The notes below the pieces were generated by a model. The model ran no database searches, was not told where the DNA came from, and saw only the letters and a program-made list of their open reading frames with translations. Below are positions 23,401 through 33,014 of a stretch of 64,000 nt of DNA, piece after piece. Location: positions 1 to 64,000 of IMG/VR virus record IMGVR_UViG_3300044638_006409; one strand, given 5' to 3'. Every line of letters starts with the position of its first letter. Positions within the stretch are counted from its first letter, which is position 1. Origin of the DNA: a virus. The position numbers were made by a program, and so were the translations under genes.

Positions 23401-25541
23401 AAGGTGAAGTGTTAACTGTATCCCCTCTCGCAACAGATGGGTTAGCTTTTAGTCCTGTCAACTGTAATAAAAAAATTGAACCACAAAGTAATAGTAAGGC
23501 TCAAATTTATTCTATAAACGCTATGGCTTGTAGGAGAGTTATTCTTAAAGTAGTTGATATAGTGTCACCGAGTAAAACAAAACAAGAACAACAACCTGAT
23601 AATAAGAATGTTAGTGGTGACGAACCCAAAACTCCTGATAAATTTGAAATTCAGCGTACTAAAACACTTAGAGAAACATCATCAGTTGACTACACTCAAA
23701 AACTAAAAGATGGAATTGGAAAAAGAATTTTAAGAAATCTTTTGACTGAGTGTGATTATTTTGAGGTTATAAAGGATGAGTCACCTATGATATATGATTC
23801 AATTAGAGAAAAAATTAGATATTTTAACCCATCCTTCCACTCAATGACACCTGAGGGATTAAATTCTAGGCTTACTTTTTTAAATCAATGTGTAAGACCT
23901 GGTGAAACTATCCCGGTGATTGGTACTGATGGTAAACCTAAATTCAACGATGCCTTAAACACTTCATTCGGGACACCCCCAATTTTAGTTTTAAGAATTG
24001 GAGATTTTTACCATACCAAAATAGTTCCTGATGGGGTAAGTTTTTCATATGAAAATAATCTTTTAGATTTAAATCCTGAAGGTATTGGTGTACAACCTAT
24101 GATAGTTAAGGTAACTATGAATTTCAAAATCATTGGTGGTATGGGTTTAGCAAAACCAATCGAACAACTTCAGAACGCTTTATCATTTAATTACTATGCC
24201 AATACAGAAATATATGATGAAAGAGCTACACCTACAGAGGATACTACTGCAATCGATAAATCTATAATCGATGATTTAATAGCTCAACAACCATCTAAAT
24301 TACTACAGAATTCTACACCACAAGCAACAAATGATGGTGGTGATACAATTGGTGAGATAGTTACTAATATACCAGCACCAGCAGGACAAGTAGGACAAAC
24401 AGGTGAAATTGTTTACAAATCAATTATGGACAAGTTGTTAGATGAGTCACCTAAATATTTTGAAGGTCTTGTAAATAAATTGGAGAGTATATTCAAGGAA
24501 TACAACTATGGAATTATCCAAATTTTGGATATCAAAAGAAATTATACCAATGGAAAATTATTTAATGACGAAGATATAAATAGTACAAATGGTGAGGAAA
24601 TAAAGATTTATGGTAAACCCACCTATGAATCTGATATAGACCAAGAATTTACAACTTATATTAATAACATAAATAACAATAAAAATCCTTTGGTTAAATA
24701 TATGGCTGAGTTTTTTAAGGATTCAACCAACGGAAAAAATCCATTTATAGATGTACTTAAGAAGAATATGGTACAATATACCGAGTCATTGAAACCTCGA
24801 TATAAACAAGGTATCACTACAAATCTACAAGATTTAACTCAACTTCAACAAACTTATGTACAATTATTTAGAAAAATTAATTTAATTATCAAAAAGACTG
24901 ATGGGAAACTTTTGGATACCAACTCACCAAGAGTCTATAATCTTATACCAACAACCGATGTTGCCAGTCAAGCAACAACACCTGATACTTATGAAGAATT
25001 AAAAACCGACTATCTTAAGTTCAAACAAGTATTTGATGGGTATAATAAGGTTTTGACTGATAACGAAATTGCTTTCTTTCAAGACGAAAACCCAACAAAA
25101 AAATACACATTTAGTCAGATTACTGATGGAGACGATGCTAATTTCTTTTTGATTATGGGAAGAATTCTGACTGATAAAACAAAAAAAGATGATTTCATAA
25201 GAAGTGTAATCAAAGGTAATCTTACTGGTGTTAAATCACCTGTGAATTTCAAAAACAAATTCGAAAAGATTGTTAACGAGTGGGAAAACAAATCAACGAA
25301 ACAAATTAATGTTGATGAAAAAAAATTCGACAAAGTGAAAAAAAGTAAAAAATACAAAGACTACACTAAAAATCTTAAGGATGATACATATAAAAAAGGT
25401 AAGGTAAGAAAGTTTAATTATACAACTGTCAAAGACCAAGCTAAGGTACAAACACAAGAAACAAAAATAAAGGAGTTATATCAACAGAAAAGTACCGAGA
25501 GTGGGAAAACATCATTCTTGAATACCTACAAATTTAATTAA
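20481..25541 (+). CDS. Giant baseplate/tail-tip protein with embedded OmpA-like domain
   Basis: A 1686-residue virion protein. The N-terminal 800 residues are Asn/Pro/Gly-rich with short repeats (YGPEGGYFD and YGPEGGFNQ). Residues about 815-1030 form an OmpA/MotB C-terminal-type domain: FGFYFDNDIPKP at the start, VTLELVGSASELGGETYNLDLSKRR with a following helix SVKQFLENY, and ACRRVILKVVDI at the end. In bacteria this fold binds peptidoglycan. Next comes a tube-initiator-like segment (ILVLRIGDFYHTKIVPDG, LDLNPEGIGVQPMIVKVTM), then a long helical, charged C-terminus ending in Lys-rich sequence. Its position after the tape measure and before gp53- and hub-like genes suggests a tail-tip or hub role, perhaps gp48/gp54-like. 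A Gly/Ala/Ser/Met linker (GGVSTMGGAGGASAMGGG) precedes the OmpA-like domain. Confidence 0.8.
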   Translation: MSNSPLSFQATTIFRKDLLVRNLKPYTVPGFFIPNTGNRNTQYTPRDLSVVDTPNDLIENPPKADELYKLNNYGPEGGYFDVTINNKLPVKPNQGEYNPNDTKMDLVNEFFIDTAFIENKYGPEGGFNQMVIIDDIQNNNKLYLPYWELSPVNFVPSSYAAYNIFNSENPIGTDGLLSQDSSLAKISATELKKQFQYRVNIETSTKTVGTINMDTFKDPYQASLLVSGREKIYYQNWRITVSDQPNSSTDFGSRLQGTYYPSSPIPGDYFAPTEINGGENRQTLSALNSVNRLFGNALGPIITNTNNPSITFIQNTGNAQRSSLFQNLELNRYQPPYSKDNTNQNTGQSSATLNLTLNGTQPVSTVGGYYVGSKNAEPSLITSPPNQVPVDAFGRQQQAPVFGNSEMGILFEGNQNQINFGLAGKSFSDGGGIDGDFVWISPKYRADAGFRATPGGGAGTLDDEFNLISSKYQSSQSTNIDFKPTSILDETQRLINSADSLQGIARLKHVGNAINQVSKVFNDGYKELTKGSKVLSYTDNTTGIEVGREYCRIFAKDTPYYTFKDLQKTDGITTSGRRFTNSVLDRTYNLNISPTRNPGSTNIQPNARGQLVAKKYMFSIENLAWRTSSKPGFTYDDLPACERGPNGGRVMWFPPYDLSFSDSSNANFGSTSFLGRPEPIYTYKDTSRSGTLSWKIIVDHPSIMNVIVDKQLKGINKQKVDSILDSFFAGCVKYDIYELAKKFNTIPIADLFTYQEIINSPRLTPEELIGVGKEIKGSADGELPTGGVSTMGGAGGASAMGGGSTMGNPPNLAADFKGKYSEFGFYFDNDIPKPNTTPQYDTTYNSYVGSKNNYIRDANDVFNSSGTYCKTNTTYCNEQKNVGQFFDSVVQSNYTKFSEGFINDLYNVFKDNAETTVTLELVGSASELGGETYNLDLSKRRIASVKQFLENYKTTTGASLKEYFSKISIKEVPKGEVLTVSPLATDGLAFSPVNCNKKIEPQSNSKAQIYSINAMACRRVILKVVDIVSPSKTKQEQQPDNKNVSGDEPKTPDKFEIQRTKTLRETSSVDYTQKLKDGIGKRILRNLLTECDYFEVIKDESPMIYDSIREKIRYFNPSFHSMTPEGLNSRLTFLNQCVRPGETIPVIGTDGKPKFNDALNTSFGTPPILVLRIGDFYHTKIVPDGVSFSYENNLLDLNPEGIGVQPMIVKVTMNFKIIGGMGLAKPIEQLQNALSFNYYANTEIYDERATPTEDTTAIDKSIIDDLIAQQPSKLLQNSTPQATNDGGDTIGEIVTNIPAPAGQVGQTGEIVYKSIMDKLLDESPKYFEGLVNKLESIFKEYNYGIIQILDIKRNYTNGKLFNDEDINSTNGEEIKIYGKPTYESDIDQEFTTYINNINNNKNPLVKYMAEFFKDSTNGKNPFIDVLKKNMVQYTESLKPRYKQGITTNLQDLTQLQQTYVQLFRKINLIIKKTDGKLLDTNSPRVYNLIPTTDVASQATTPDTYEELKTDYLKFKQVFDGYNKVLTDNEIAFFQDENPTKKYTFSQITDGDDANFFLIMGRILTDKTKKDDFIRSVIKGNLTGVKSPVNFKNKFEKIVNEWENKSTKQINVDEKKFDKVKKSKKYKDYTKNLKDDTYKKGKVRKFNYTTVKDQAKVQTQETKIKELYQQKSTESGKTSFLNTYKFN

Positions 25542-25543
25542 AA

Positions 25544-25867
25544 ATGGCATTACAGACATATAATAGATATAATGAGTTTCAAATAGATGGACAACAAACA
25601 GTTGTACCATATATAAATTTACCATCGAAGACATCTGATAAAAGATATATCTATAAAATTGGACAATCTCGTATGGATAAAATATCACAACAATATTATG
25701 GTACACCAGTTTTTGGTTGGTTAATTATGTTAGCCAATCCAAATTATGTTGGTGGTGAATGGAACATACCTGATGGTACTATATTGACAATTCCATATCC
25801 GTTGATAACTTCATTACAAGACTACAAAAGCGAGTTGAATAACTATTTCTTTTATTATGGTAGATAA
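25544..25867 (+). CDS. Baseplate wedge protein, T4 gp53-like with LysM-like fold
   Basis: The 107-residue protein resembles the C-terminal half of T4 gp53, which clamps neighbouring wedges together. The segment IGQSRMDKISQQYYGTPVFGWLIMLANP followed by IPDGTILTIPYP has the LysM order of strand, helix, helix and strand, with the usual D-x-I-S-x-x-Y-Y-G-x-P-x-x-W core. It starts 2 bases after the preceding stop and overlaps the next gene by 11 bases, indicating translational coupling. Shorter than T4 gp53 (196 residues), it seems to keep the LysM-like part only. Confidence 0.75.
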   Translation: MALQTYNRYNEFQIDGQQTVVPYINLPSKTSDKRYIYKIGQSRMDKISQQYYGTPVFGWLIMLANPNYVGGEWNIPDGTILTIPYPLITSLQDYKSELNNYFFYYGR

Positions 25868-28800
25868 TTCAGAAAACATTTTAGTTGAGTTTGATTATAA
25901 CAATATTTTTTTAGTTGACCCTAATAAAGTAATTGACAACAATGGAAAAGCTCAAGACAGATTAATTAAACATGAAAATTTAGTAATATATGCTAACTTG
26001 GAGTGTAAAGTATTACCTAGAACAAAATTAGCTTTAGGGGTGGCATCCAATGATGCTGTACAAAACATAACAGTTGCATCAATTAATTTTTTGAATCCTG
26101 GTAAAAAAACTTATTTGGATAATTCTTATACTGATGAACTGACAGGAAAAGATACCTTACAAGGTAGGGGTGTAAATCAACCCAAATTAGAAAAAGTTGG
26201 ATTTACAAATGAAAAGAAAGAACCTGATTATTTTATAAGACAACAAACCCTATCAAGTGGAAGACTAGGTTCAGTGGATAATGGTTTATTGGGTATCACT
26301 TCTATTAGTATTAGACAGAATACTTCGATGGAACCACAAGTAACTATTCAAATGGAGGATGTTAAGGGTAGAGCACTCTTCGAATCTGGAGATAATTCAC
26401 CATATGCCCCATTCTTTAATTTACCATATCCATTATTCTATTTAACTATTAAAGGTTATTTTGGTAAGGCCATTAGACTTCCCTTGATGTTACATAAATT
26501 TAATGCCAGATATGACACATCAAATGGTAATTTTAAAATCCAATTAGATTTTTTCACATATAAGTTTTCATTATTATCAGAAGTTGCTGTTGGGTCTCTC
26601 CAAGCAGTACCCCATATGTACACTTCAAAATTTAATGTCACTAAAATTAATAACACGCTTTCACCCACAGATACAAAAACTCCTGAAACAATAACAAGAG
26701 GCTATCAAAAAATAAAGGAAGTATATTCAGATTATATTTCTAAGGGATTATTACCTGACAATTTTCCACAACTAACTTTAGTACAACTACAAAATAACTT
26801 GAAGTTGTTCTTAAAAAATGAATTAGGTGAGTTTACAAAACAAAATTTGAAACCAATTACTGATGCTGATACATATTTAGATGTTTTAAATCAGTATAGG
26901 GGTGAAATAAAAAATTATGAAACTTCTTGGTTTAACACATATTGTGATAGACAACAAAATTTTTTCATCATCCAAAGAGGTAATGAGCTTATACCAATTT
27001 TTACATTAAAAGAGGGTTATAGAACTGATCCAAACAATAAAAAAGAAGCACAAAGTAAGTTACTTGAAATTGTCAATCGATACAACAATCTACTTAGTGA
27101 AAATGAAACTTTTGGTAAAAACAAGACATATACTATTGGTAATAAACCACCAGTAAAATCTGAAATTAATAACAGAATACAATTTGATTCTTTCCAAAAA
27201 GGGGGAACATTTGTTTTTAATACACCAATTGACTTCGGTACTCAGGCTGGTGAGGGTAATGTTAGATTAGATGAGACATGGAGACTAAAAAAATCTGTGG
27301 CTCAACCAACAGTACCTGACTATCAAACTCTTAGAAAGGAATTAATAAATTCAGATATTGCAAAAAACACCGATGATTATCCGTTCTTTTATTTTTCAGG
27401 TACTGGTTCATTCAATGAATGTATCGACCAAATGGAAAAGGATTTAAACACTTTAATCAATCAAATTGAAGAAGAAATAACAACAGAATTGTCTTTTTTT
27501 CTTCAAAACAAAACTAGTACTTTAGGTTTCAAACCAACGATAAGGAATGTACTCGGGGTAATATTTGCAAATGGGGAAGCTTTTATGAGATTATTAGATG
27601 ATACTCATTCGAAAGCATGGGATGCTAGAGACAACAAAGATAAGAAAGCGGTAATATTTGATCCAGCTATAAGTTCAGCATCCCCAGATATACCACAATT
27701 AGGTCAAACACTTAATCAACCTGTATATCCGTGGCCACAATTTATTGTCCAAACTGGTGGTCAAAATGGAAAAGAAAAGTACGAAATTAAATATCCTGCT
27801 GATTCCGATGTAATTGGTAGAACTAAAGCGAATAACCCTAATGTTTGGCCTGAGGTAGAATTTGTTGAGGAGTATATAAGAGGTTTTACAAAGAGATTAG
27901 CAGCACCAAATTTCGGTGTTACAACAAACAACGAATTGAAAGATGTTTTAAGACTATCTTTTAACGCCATTGAATTCCCAATCGAGAACAATGTTTACTT
28001 CAACAAAGAAGAAGTAAAATTCTATTATGAAATTTATGAAAGAATACTTTGGATTTCTAATTATTCTAAACTATCTCGTTCATATAATTTTACATCTGCC
28101 TTGGATAAAATTACAACTGTGATAGCAGATTCTGAAGTTACCAACATCAAAAATAGTTTAGGTAAGGATAATCCTTTTCTATCCGACAAATTAAAAAATT
28201 ATGCTGTAAATTTAACAAATCTAAAACAATTTTCGAATGGTGGTTTTGGTGAAAGCTGGCAAAATTTCATAAGAGGTATATTCAACACATCATACATTAA
28301 AAATAAAACGGAAAATGCACAAATAGAATTCTTTTTACCTAATTTTTTGAATAATTCTGTAACTACACCGAAAGCTGATATTACAAGTATTGAAAAATTA
28401 CAAACATACATTTCCGATAATAGTGAGACAAATGTATTCGATTTCACAGATACCTATCCATTTACTAATAAACAATGGATAACTCAGTATCTATCCAATG
28501 GTGTTGAATTTACTAATCCAATTTTGGCCTTCGACACGAGAAAATCTGTTTTCTATAATGATTTGAAAAAAACAATTACAAACTTTGAGAAAAATGGTGA
28601 GAATAGAAATTTCAACAGACCTTTCTCTAATTTTTCGTACTTGAACAAAACACCAACCAACTTTTTATCTCAAGGATTGACACCCCCACTTAAAACATTT
28701 TACGAAAATAGACAATCAAATCAAACTTTTATTACTGAAGGACGAGTTGAATATTCTAATTATAATGATGGATTAGTTAGTGCAAAACAAACAACTTCAA

Positions 28801-31800
28801 TATTGAATACCCCATATTTTATAAACTCAATTCAAAGGGGAATACAAAATTTTAGGGACAATGAAACCTATCCATTTGTTGCATCAGCTTATTTGTTTTT
28901 GAATAGTCTCCCACTTTCAACTTTAAGGGAAACTTATAAAACATTAGGTGACTCGTCTAATCCTGAAGATTTGAGTTATATTTTCGCAACATTTAAAAAA
29001 TTTGGTGGTGTTCACAAGTTACCTTTTGCTTGGATTTTGAAAATGGGTTCAATATGGCATCGATATAAAACATTTATTAATGATGGAAGAGACATCATTG
29101 AAACATCTTGGAGTGGTTTTTCATACTTAAACAATTATGATCCAGTAACTAATGACTCCGAAAAGGAATATAACTTAATCATCAATAATTCACAAATTGA
29201 TATTATTCTCCAAAAAAATTCGGTCTTTGGTTCAGGTCCGAATCCAGAAACCTCGACTTTAATCAATGTTGGATTCTACCCCAAATTAATAAATGACTTT
29301 AGTGTCTTTTACTTAGGTTATCCAATAATTGCGACTGATTATCAAATCAATGGTGTATGTGATGTTCAAGGAACAACACTCACAATTATTAATATACAAG
29401 GCTCACTTCAAGTTGGGGATATTCTTAGTGGGTTGGGAATACCAGCGGGAACAACGATTCTTTCACAAATTAATAATTCTCAATTCCAATTAAACAACTC
29501 GTTCAATATAACAAATTCAACCTTTATTGTTACGAATAGACGAGCAGATGGTTATACAAGTTTAGATATACAGAGCGCAATAACATCTGGGTTGACATTC
29601 AATTATGTCAATACAGCAATAGTTAATTTACCTGAGGGTTTTGATAGTTCGAATTCAAAACGAGATTGTAGAATTATACCTTGGTCTATGACTGTGAGAA
29701 CTAATGATGGCAATTTCGAATACCCCTTACCATCTCATGGTTCTTTGTTTAATCAAACTAAAAACGAGTGTATCAAAAATGGAAAGAAACAAATCGAAGT
29801 TTTGAACAATCAAGCTATGTACGATGGTTCTGTACGACTATTTTGGGGTGCACCCAATTTTGGTTACTATGACAATGCCAAAGTTTCTAAACCATCACCT
29901 TACGAGTATTTAAATTTCATAAATAACAATACTAATAATCAGGAAAACTTTAGTATTAGGAATTCATATACTCAAATCAGTGAAATATTTTCAGTTTTTG
30001 AAAAATCAGTTTTAGATAATTTTGAAAATGAATTTCTTAAATTCTCAAAATCAATTTATGATTATGCTGATTCTAGTTTATTTGAAACATCAAATAAATT
30101 AGCTGTAAGTAATCAGGTAGGTGATGTGGAAGCTTCATATAGGAATTTTCAGTACTTGATGAGAAAAATGATGGTACTTACCGTGACCACTGGTGACACT
30201 GGTGATAAAATGGTTGAATTATTGCAAGAAAAACAACTCACAGAGTTTAATAATTACATACAAGGATTTCTTAATTATGATATTATTTTTAAGTTCGGAA
30301 ATCCATCTTCTTATGACAAAAAGTTATTTTATTCATTCTCTAATTTACAGATAATAGATGGTTTTGAGTTTGACAGATACACATTACAAACCCCAAATAC
30401 CCTACCAACCCAAGGTGGAAATATAACTTTGAGTGCCTCAAGGAGTGACCCTAGAAATACTTTAGCGTGGAAAGCTTTATTAACCTATGTTGGATTTTCT
30501 GAAATACCTGAACTTCAATATAAAGATAATGGTTCATACATCACTGACTTTTTTGTTGATTTAAATATTGCATTCACTCAAAGAAATGTTGAGTTGTTTG
30601 CCCCTATGATAAAGATTTATGCTACACAAAAACTAAATCAATTTCAAACTAATCCGATTCCGAAACCTGCACCACCAGTCGGACCTATCGGTAATTTAGT
30701 TTCCGTTGCAACACTAAGAGATAATTTTACAATCAACATATATGTGTCAGGACCTAGTAAGTGGGGTGTGTATAAAACACCAAATGGTGAGGTGTCTTTT
30801 GAAGGAACTAAAAGTTTCCAAACTAATTATCAGATTATAATTGATGAAATAATATTGATTATATATGGAAGTTTGGCAACAAACCCAAATCAAAACCAAT
30901 ATATTGTTAATATACAACAAGCGCAAAATACTGAACAAGAAAATTACCCACAGGTACCAAATCCATCTACAGGTATAAGTAAGGGTATATTTTTTGAATC
31001 AATGACTAACTATTTGTTAAAAATTGAAGATTTTATAGGAAAAATATTGGACAACATTAATGGTAAATTAACTAACGAGCTCGAATCGATAACAAACATC
31101 ACTTTAGAAAAACTTGACTCTGAAATAAGGGATGCCCCAAAAACAAAAATAGAGTTGTATGATATGTTTAAAGCATTCAACGACAAATGGATTGCAGGTG
31201 GTGACTTTAAAAATAGAACTTTATTCGAAGACATTTTAATTTTAGACCGAGCAAGTAGAAACATCGGAGATATTATTCTTATTGATTTATTTAAACTTTC
31301 TGAATTGTTAGATTTTATAAGTCCCGAAAATACAATGGAGGGATTAATTAAAACTATTCTCCACGATAACAGATTTGTCTATATGAATTTACCATCGTAT
31401 GTAAATTTTTATGGTGTTCAAGATGCTGTTAAGAACCCTAAACCTAAAACTGAGGGTTCTTTAGAATTCGCAAATTCTTTGTTTGGTACATTTACAAATG
31501 TTGATTACACTGAATCTCGTTCCAAATTGGTATGTTTTTTCCCTGGTAAACCTAGTGAACAATTAGCAATAAATAACATTGATTGGAGATATAGAAATGA
31601 TGCTTTTGACTTAAGGAGAACTGATAATCCTTTGGTTGAGGAACAGACAGGAAAGAAAGATTTTGATAAGTCAAATAGAGTTGTTGGATTCAATGTTGAT
31701 ATTGGAATTCAGAACCAATCAATCTTTAAAAGTTTCACAGTGGGTCAAGAAAATGGATTGTCAACTGCCGAATCTTTACAAATATTGAATGATATGGCCA

Positions 31801-32762
31801 ACCAATCTGGTGGTCGCCAAGGTACTACTCAAAGTGTTTCTCTTTATAACCTATACAAAAATAGAAGTTATACTTGTAGTATATCAATGATGGGAAATGC
31901 ACTTATTCAACCAACGATGTATTTCAATTTAAGATATGTTCCTATGTTTTATGGTGCATATTATATTACAGAAGTTAACCATTCAATAAGTCAGGGAGAA
32001 TTCAGTACTGACATTGTGGGTGTAAGACAAGCGACAGCTGCTTTATCTAAAATTGATGATTACTTACAAAATTTGAAGTACAACTTTGTTAGAAATATTA
32101 TAGACCAAAGAAGAAATGAAATAAAACAACAAAAGGCTGAGATTCAAAGAGGGGCAAGACTTGAAGAACAAGCAATCAAGTATATCACGGAGGGTATTAA
32201 ACCTTTATCAACATTATCAAATCGTGAACTTCAAGTTGGCGCACCTTACGAAGATTTCAGACAAGTCAGTCCTGATAAAATTACAATTACACTTAAGTTT
32301 TTGAAAGAAACTTTAAAACAAAAAACAGCAAATGAAAATATTCGTTTGTGTGTTTTCTCTTGGTTCTATTTCAGTTCGATATATAATCAATCCTTGGAAG
32401 CAAGAGGTTATAATTTTGGTAACATTGTTTTAACTCGATCCGCTCGATGGAGTGACCCATTAATCACAAAATATTTTCCGAAAAAAGAATATTATTGTTC
32501 AAGTGACCAAAATCCATTATTTTTAGTTGTATTCCCAAGTTTGGACAAAGTGGTTGATTTTTTCATTGAAAGGTGGACACCATTAATTAATCAATTGAAA
32601 GGGACAACACCTACTAATGTCTTTGAATTTACATACATCAACTCTAATGTTGACATCAGTTTAGGTAAAAGAGAGTGGGAAAGTATTAAAAATCAAACAG
32701 ATACTTTTGACGCACAACTTTTAATTATTGGTAAAGGTATACAAGCATTTAATGCAATATAG
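25857..32762 (+). CDS. Giant baseplate hub protein
   Basis: A 2301-residue protein whose ends look like parts of a tail hub. Near residues 145-260 there is GITSISIRQNTSMEPQVTIQ with a nearby FNLPYPLFYLTIKGYFG and IQLDFFTYKFSLLSEV. Near residues 1990-2060 there is a gp27/VgrG-type segment: SCSISMMGNALIQPTMYF-like (CSISMMGNALIQPTMYFN), FYGAYYITEVNHSISQGEF and TDIVGVRQ. Between them lie about 1700 residues of Asn/Thr/Phe-rich sequence, with a small inserted domain (GSLQVGDILSGLGIPAGTTI, near residue 1180) of a kind often seen in phage fibres. The last 200 residues form a separate unknown domain. The ATG at 25857 overlaps the gp53-like gene. T4 gp27 has only 391 residues, so this is a strongly enlarged hub. 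Confidence 0.75.
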   Translation: MVDNSENILVEFDYNNIFLVDPNKVIDNNGKAQDRLIKHENLVIYANLECKVLPRTKLALGVASNDAVQNITVASINFLNPGKKTYLDNSYTDELTGKDTLQGRGVNQPKLEKVGFTNEKKEPDYFIRQQTLSSGRLGSVDNGLLGITSISIRQNTSMEPQVTIQMEDVKGRALFESGDNSPYAPFFNLPYPLFYLTIKGYFGKAIRLPLMLHKFNARYDTSNGNFKIQLDFFTYKFSLLSEVAVGSLQAVPHMYTSKFNVTKINNTLSPTDTKTPETITRGYQKIKEVYSDYISKGLLPDNFPQLTLVQLQNNLKLFLKNELGEFTKQNLKPITDADTYLDVLNQYRGEIKNYETSWFNTYCDRQQNFFIIQRGNELIPIFTLKEGYRTDPNNKKEAQSKLLEIVNRYNNLLSENETFGKNKTYTIGNKPPVKSEINNRIQFDSFQKGGTFVFNTPIDFGTQAGEGNVRLDETWRLKKSVAQPTVPDYQTLRKELINSDIAKNTDDYPFFYFSGTGSFNECIDQMEKDLNTLINQIEEEITTELSFFLQNKTSTLGFKPTIRNVLGVIFANGEAFMRLLDDTHSKAWDARDNKDKKAVIFDPAISSASPDIPQLGQTLNQPVYPWPQFIVQTGGQNGKEKYEIKYPADSDVIGRTKANNPNVWPEVEFVEEYIRGFTKRLAAPNFGVTTNNELKDVLRLSFNAIEFPIENNVYFNKEEVKFYYEIYERILWISNYSKLSRSYNFTSALDKITTVIADSEVTNIKNSLGKDNPFLSDKLKNYAVNLTNLKQFSNGGFGESWQNFIRGIFNTSYIKNKTENAQIEFFLPNFLNNSVTTPKADITSIEKLQTYISDNSETNVFDFTDTYPFTNKQWITQYLSNGVEFTNPILAFDTRKSVFYNDLKKTITNFEKNGENRNFNRPFSNFSYLNKTPTNFLSQGLTPPLKTFYENRQSNQTFITEGRVEYSNYNDGLVSAKQTTSILNTPYFINSIQRGIQNFRDNETYPFVASAYLFLNSLPLSTLRETYKTLGDSSNPEDLSYIFATFKKFGGVHKLPFAWILKMGSIWHRYKTFINDGRDIIETSWSGFSYLNNYDPVTNDSEKEYNLIINNSQIDIILQKNSVFGSGPNPETSTLINVGFYPKLINDFSVFYLGYPIIATDYQINGVCDVQGTTLTIINIQGSLQVGDILSGLGIPAGTTILSQINNSQFQLNNSFNITNSTFIVTNRRADGYTSLDIQSAITSGLTFNYVNTAIVNLPEGFDSSNSKRDCRIIPWSMTVRTNDGNFEYPLPSHGSLFNQTKNECIKNGKKQIEVLNNQAMYDGSVRLFWGAPNFGYYDNAKVSKPSPYEYLNFINNNTNNQENFSIRNSYTQISEIFSVFEKSVLDNFENEFLKFSKSIYDYADSSLFETSNKLAVSNQVGDVEASYRNFQYLMRKMMVLTVTTGDTGDKMVELLQEKQLTEFNNYIQGFLNYDIIFKFGNPSSYDKKLFYSFSNLQIIDGFEFDRYTLQTPNTLPTQGGNITLSASRSDPRNTLAWKALLTYVGFSEIPELQYKDNGSYITDFFVDLNIAFTQRNVELFAPMIKIYATQKLNQFQTNPIPKPAPPVGPIGNLVSVATLRDNFTINIYVSGPSKWGVYKTPNGEVSFEGTKSFQTNYQIIIDEIILIIYGSLATNPNQNQYIVNIQQAQNTEQENYPQVPNPSTGISKGIFFESMTNYLLKIEDFIGKILDNINGKLTNELESITNITLEKLDSEIRDAPKTKIELYDMFKAFNDKWIAGGDFKNRTLFEDILILDRASRNIGDIILIDLFKLSELLDFISPENTMEGLIKTILHDNRFVYMNLPSYVNFYGVQDAVKNPKPKTEGSLEFANSLFGTFTNVDYTESRSKLVCFFPGKPSEQLAINNIDWRYRNDAFDLRRTDNPLVEEQTGKKDFDKSNRVVGFNVDIGIQNQSIFKSFTVGQENGLSTAESLQILNDMANQSGGRQGTTQSVSLYNLYKNRSYTCSISMMGNALIQPTMYFNLRYVPMFYGAYYITEVNHSISQGEFSTDIVGVRQATAALSKIDDYLQNLKYNFVRNIIDQRRNEIKQQKAEIQRGARLEEQAIKYITEGIKPLSTLSNRELQVGAPYEDFRQVSPDKITITLKFLKETLKQKTANENIRLCVFSWFYFSSIYNQSLEARGYNFGNIVLTRSARWSDPLITKYFPKKEYYCSSDQNPLFLVVFPSLDKVVDFFIERWTPLINQLKGTTPTNVFEFTYINSNVDISLGKREWESIKNQTDTFDAQLLIIGKGIQAFNAI

Positions 32763-32765
32763 TGA

Positions 32766-32773
32766 TATTTATA
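32766..32773 (+). promoter_or_regulatory. TATTTATA motif before a small gene
   Basis: Part of TATTTATAAATA, 4 bases after the hub stop and 12 bases before the ATG at 32786. Confidence 0.5.
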
Positions 32774-32785
32774 AATAAAATTATT

Positions 32786-33010
32786 ATGAGCGTAAAATTA
32801 ATTTTAGATAGTTACTTAGGTAAAAATACAAAAACAACTGAAAAAGATTTAGGTGATGGTACTAAACAAGTTTGTGATTTAGATACTGGTGAATGTTATG
32901 TTGTTAGAATGAAAGATGGTCTAATAGAAAGAGTTGACAATACAATGAGAACAAATAAAAGAATCCAAGTGGAAACACAAACTGGGATAAAACAACTATT
33001 AAACGGATAG
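32786..33010 (+). CDS. Hypothetical protein (74 aa)
   Basis: No family is recognised. The protein MSVKLILDSYLGKNTK... is a small beta-rich polypeptide with a Cys pair spaced by seven residues (VCDLDTGEC) and a polar C-terminus. I use the ATG at 32786 because the earlier in-frame GTG at 32762 would place the TATTTATA motif inside the gene. It ends 4 bases before the next gene and is probably co-transcribed with it. Confidence 0.65.
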   Translation: MSVKLILDSYLGKNTKTTEKDLGDGTKQVCDLDTGECYVVRMKDGLIERVDNTMRTNKRIQVETQTGIKQLLNG

Positions 33011-33014
33011 AAAA

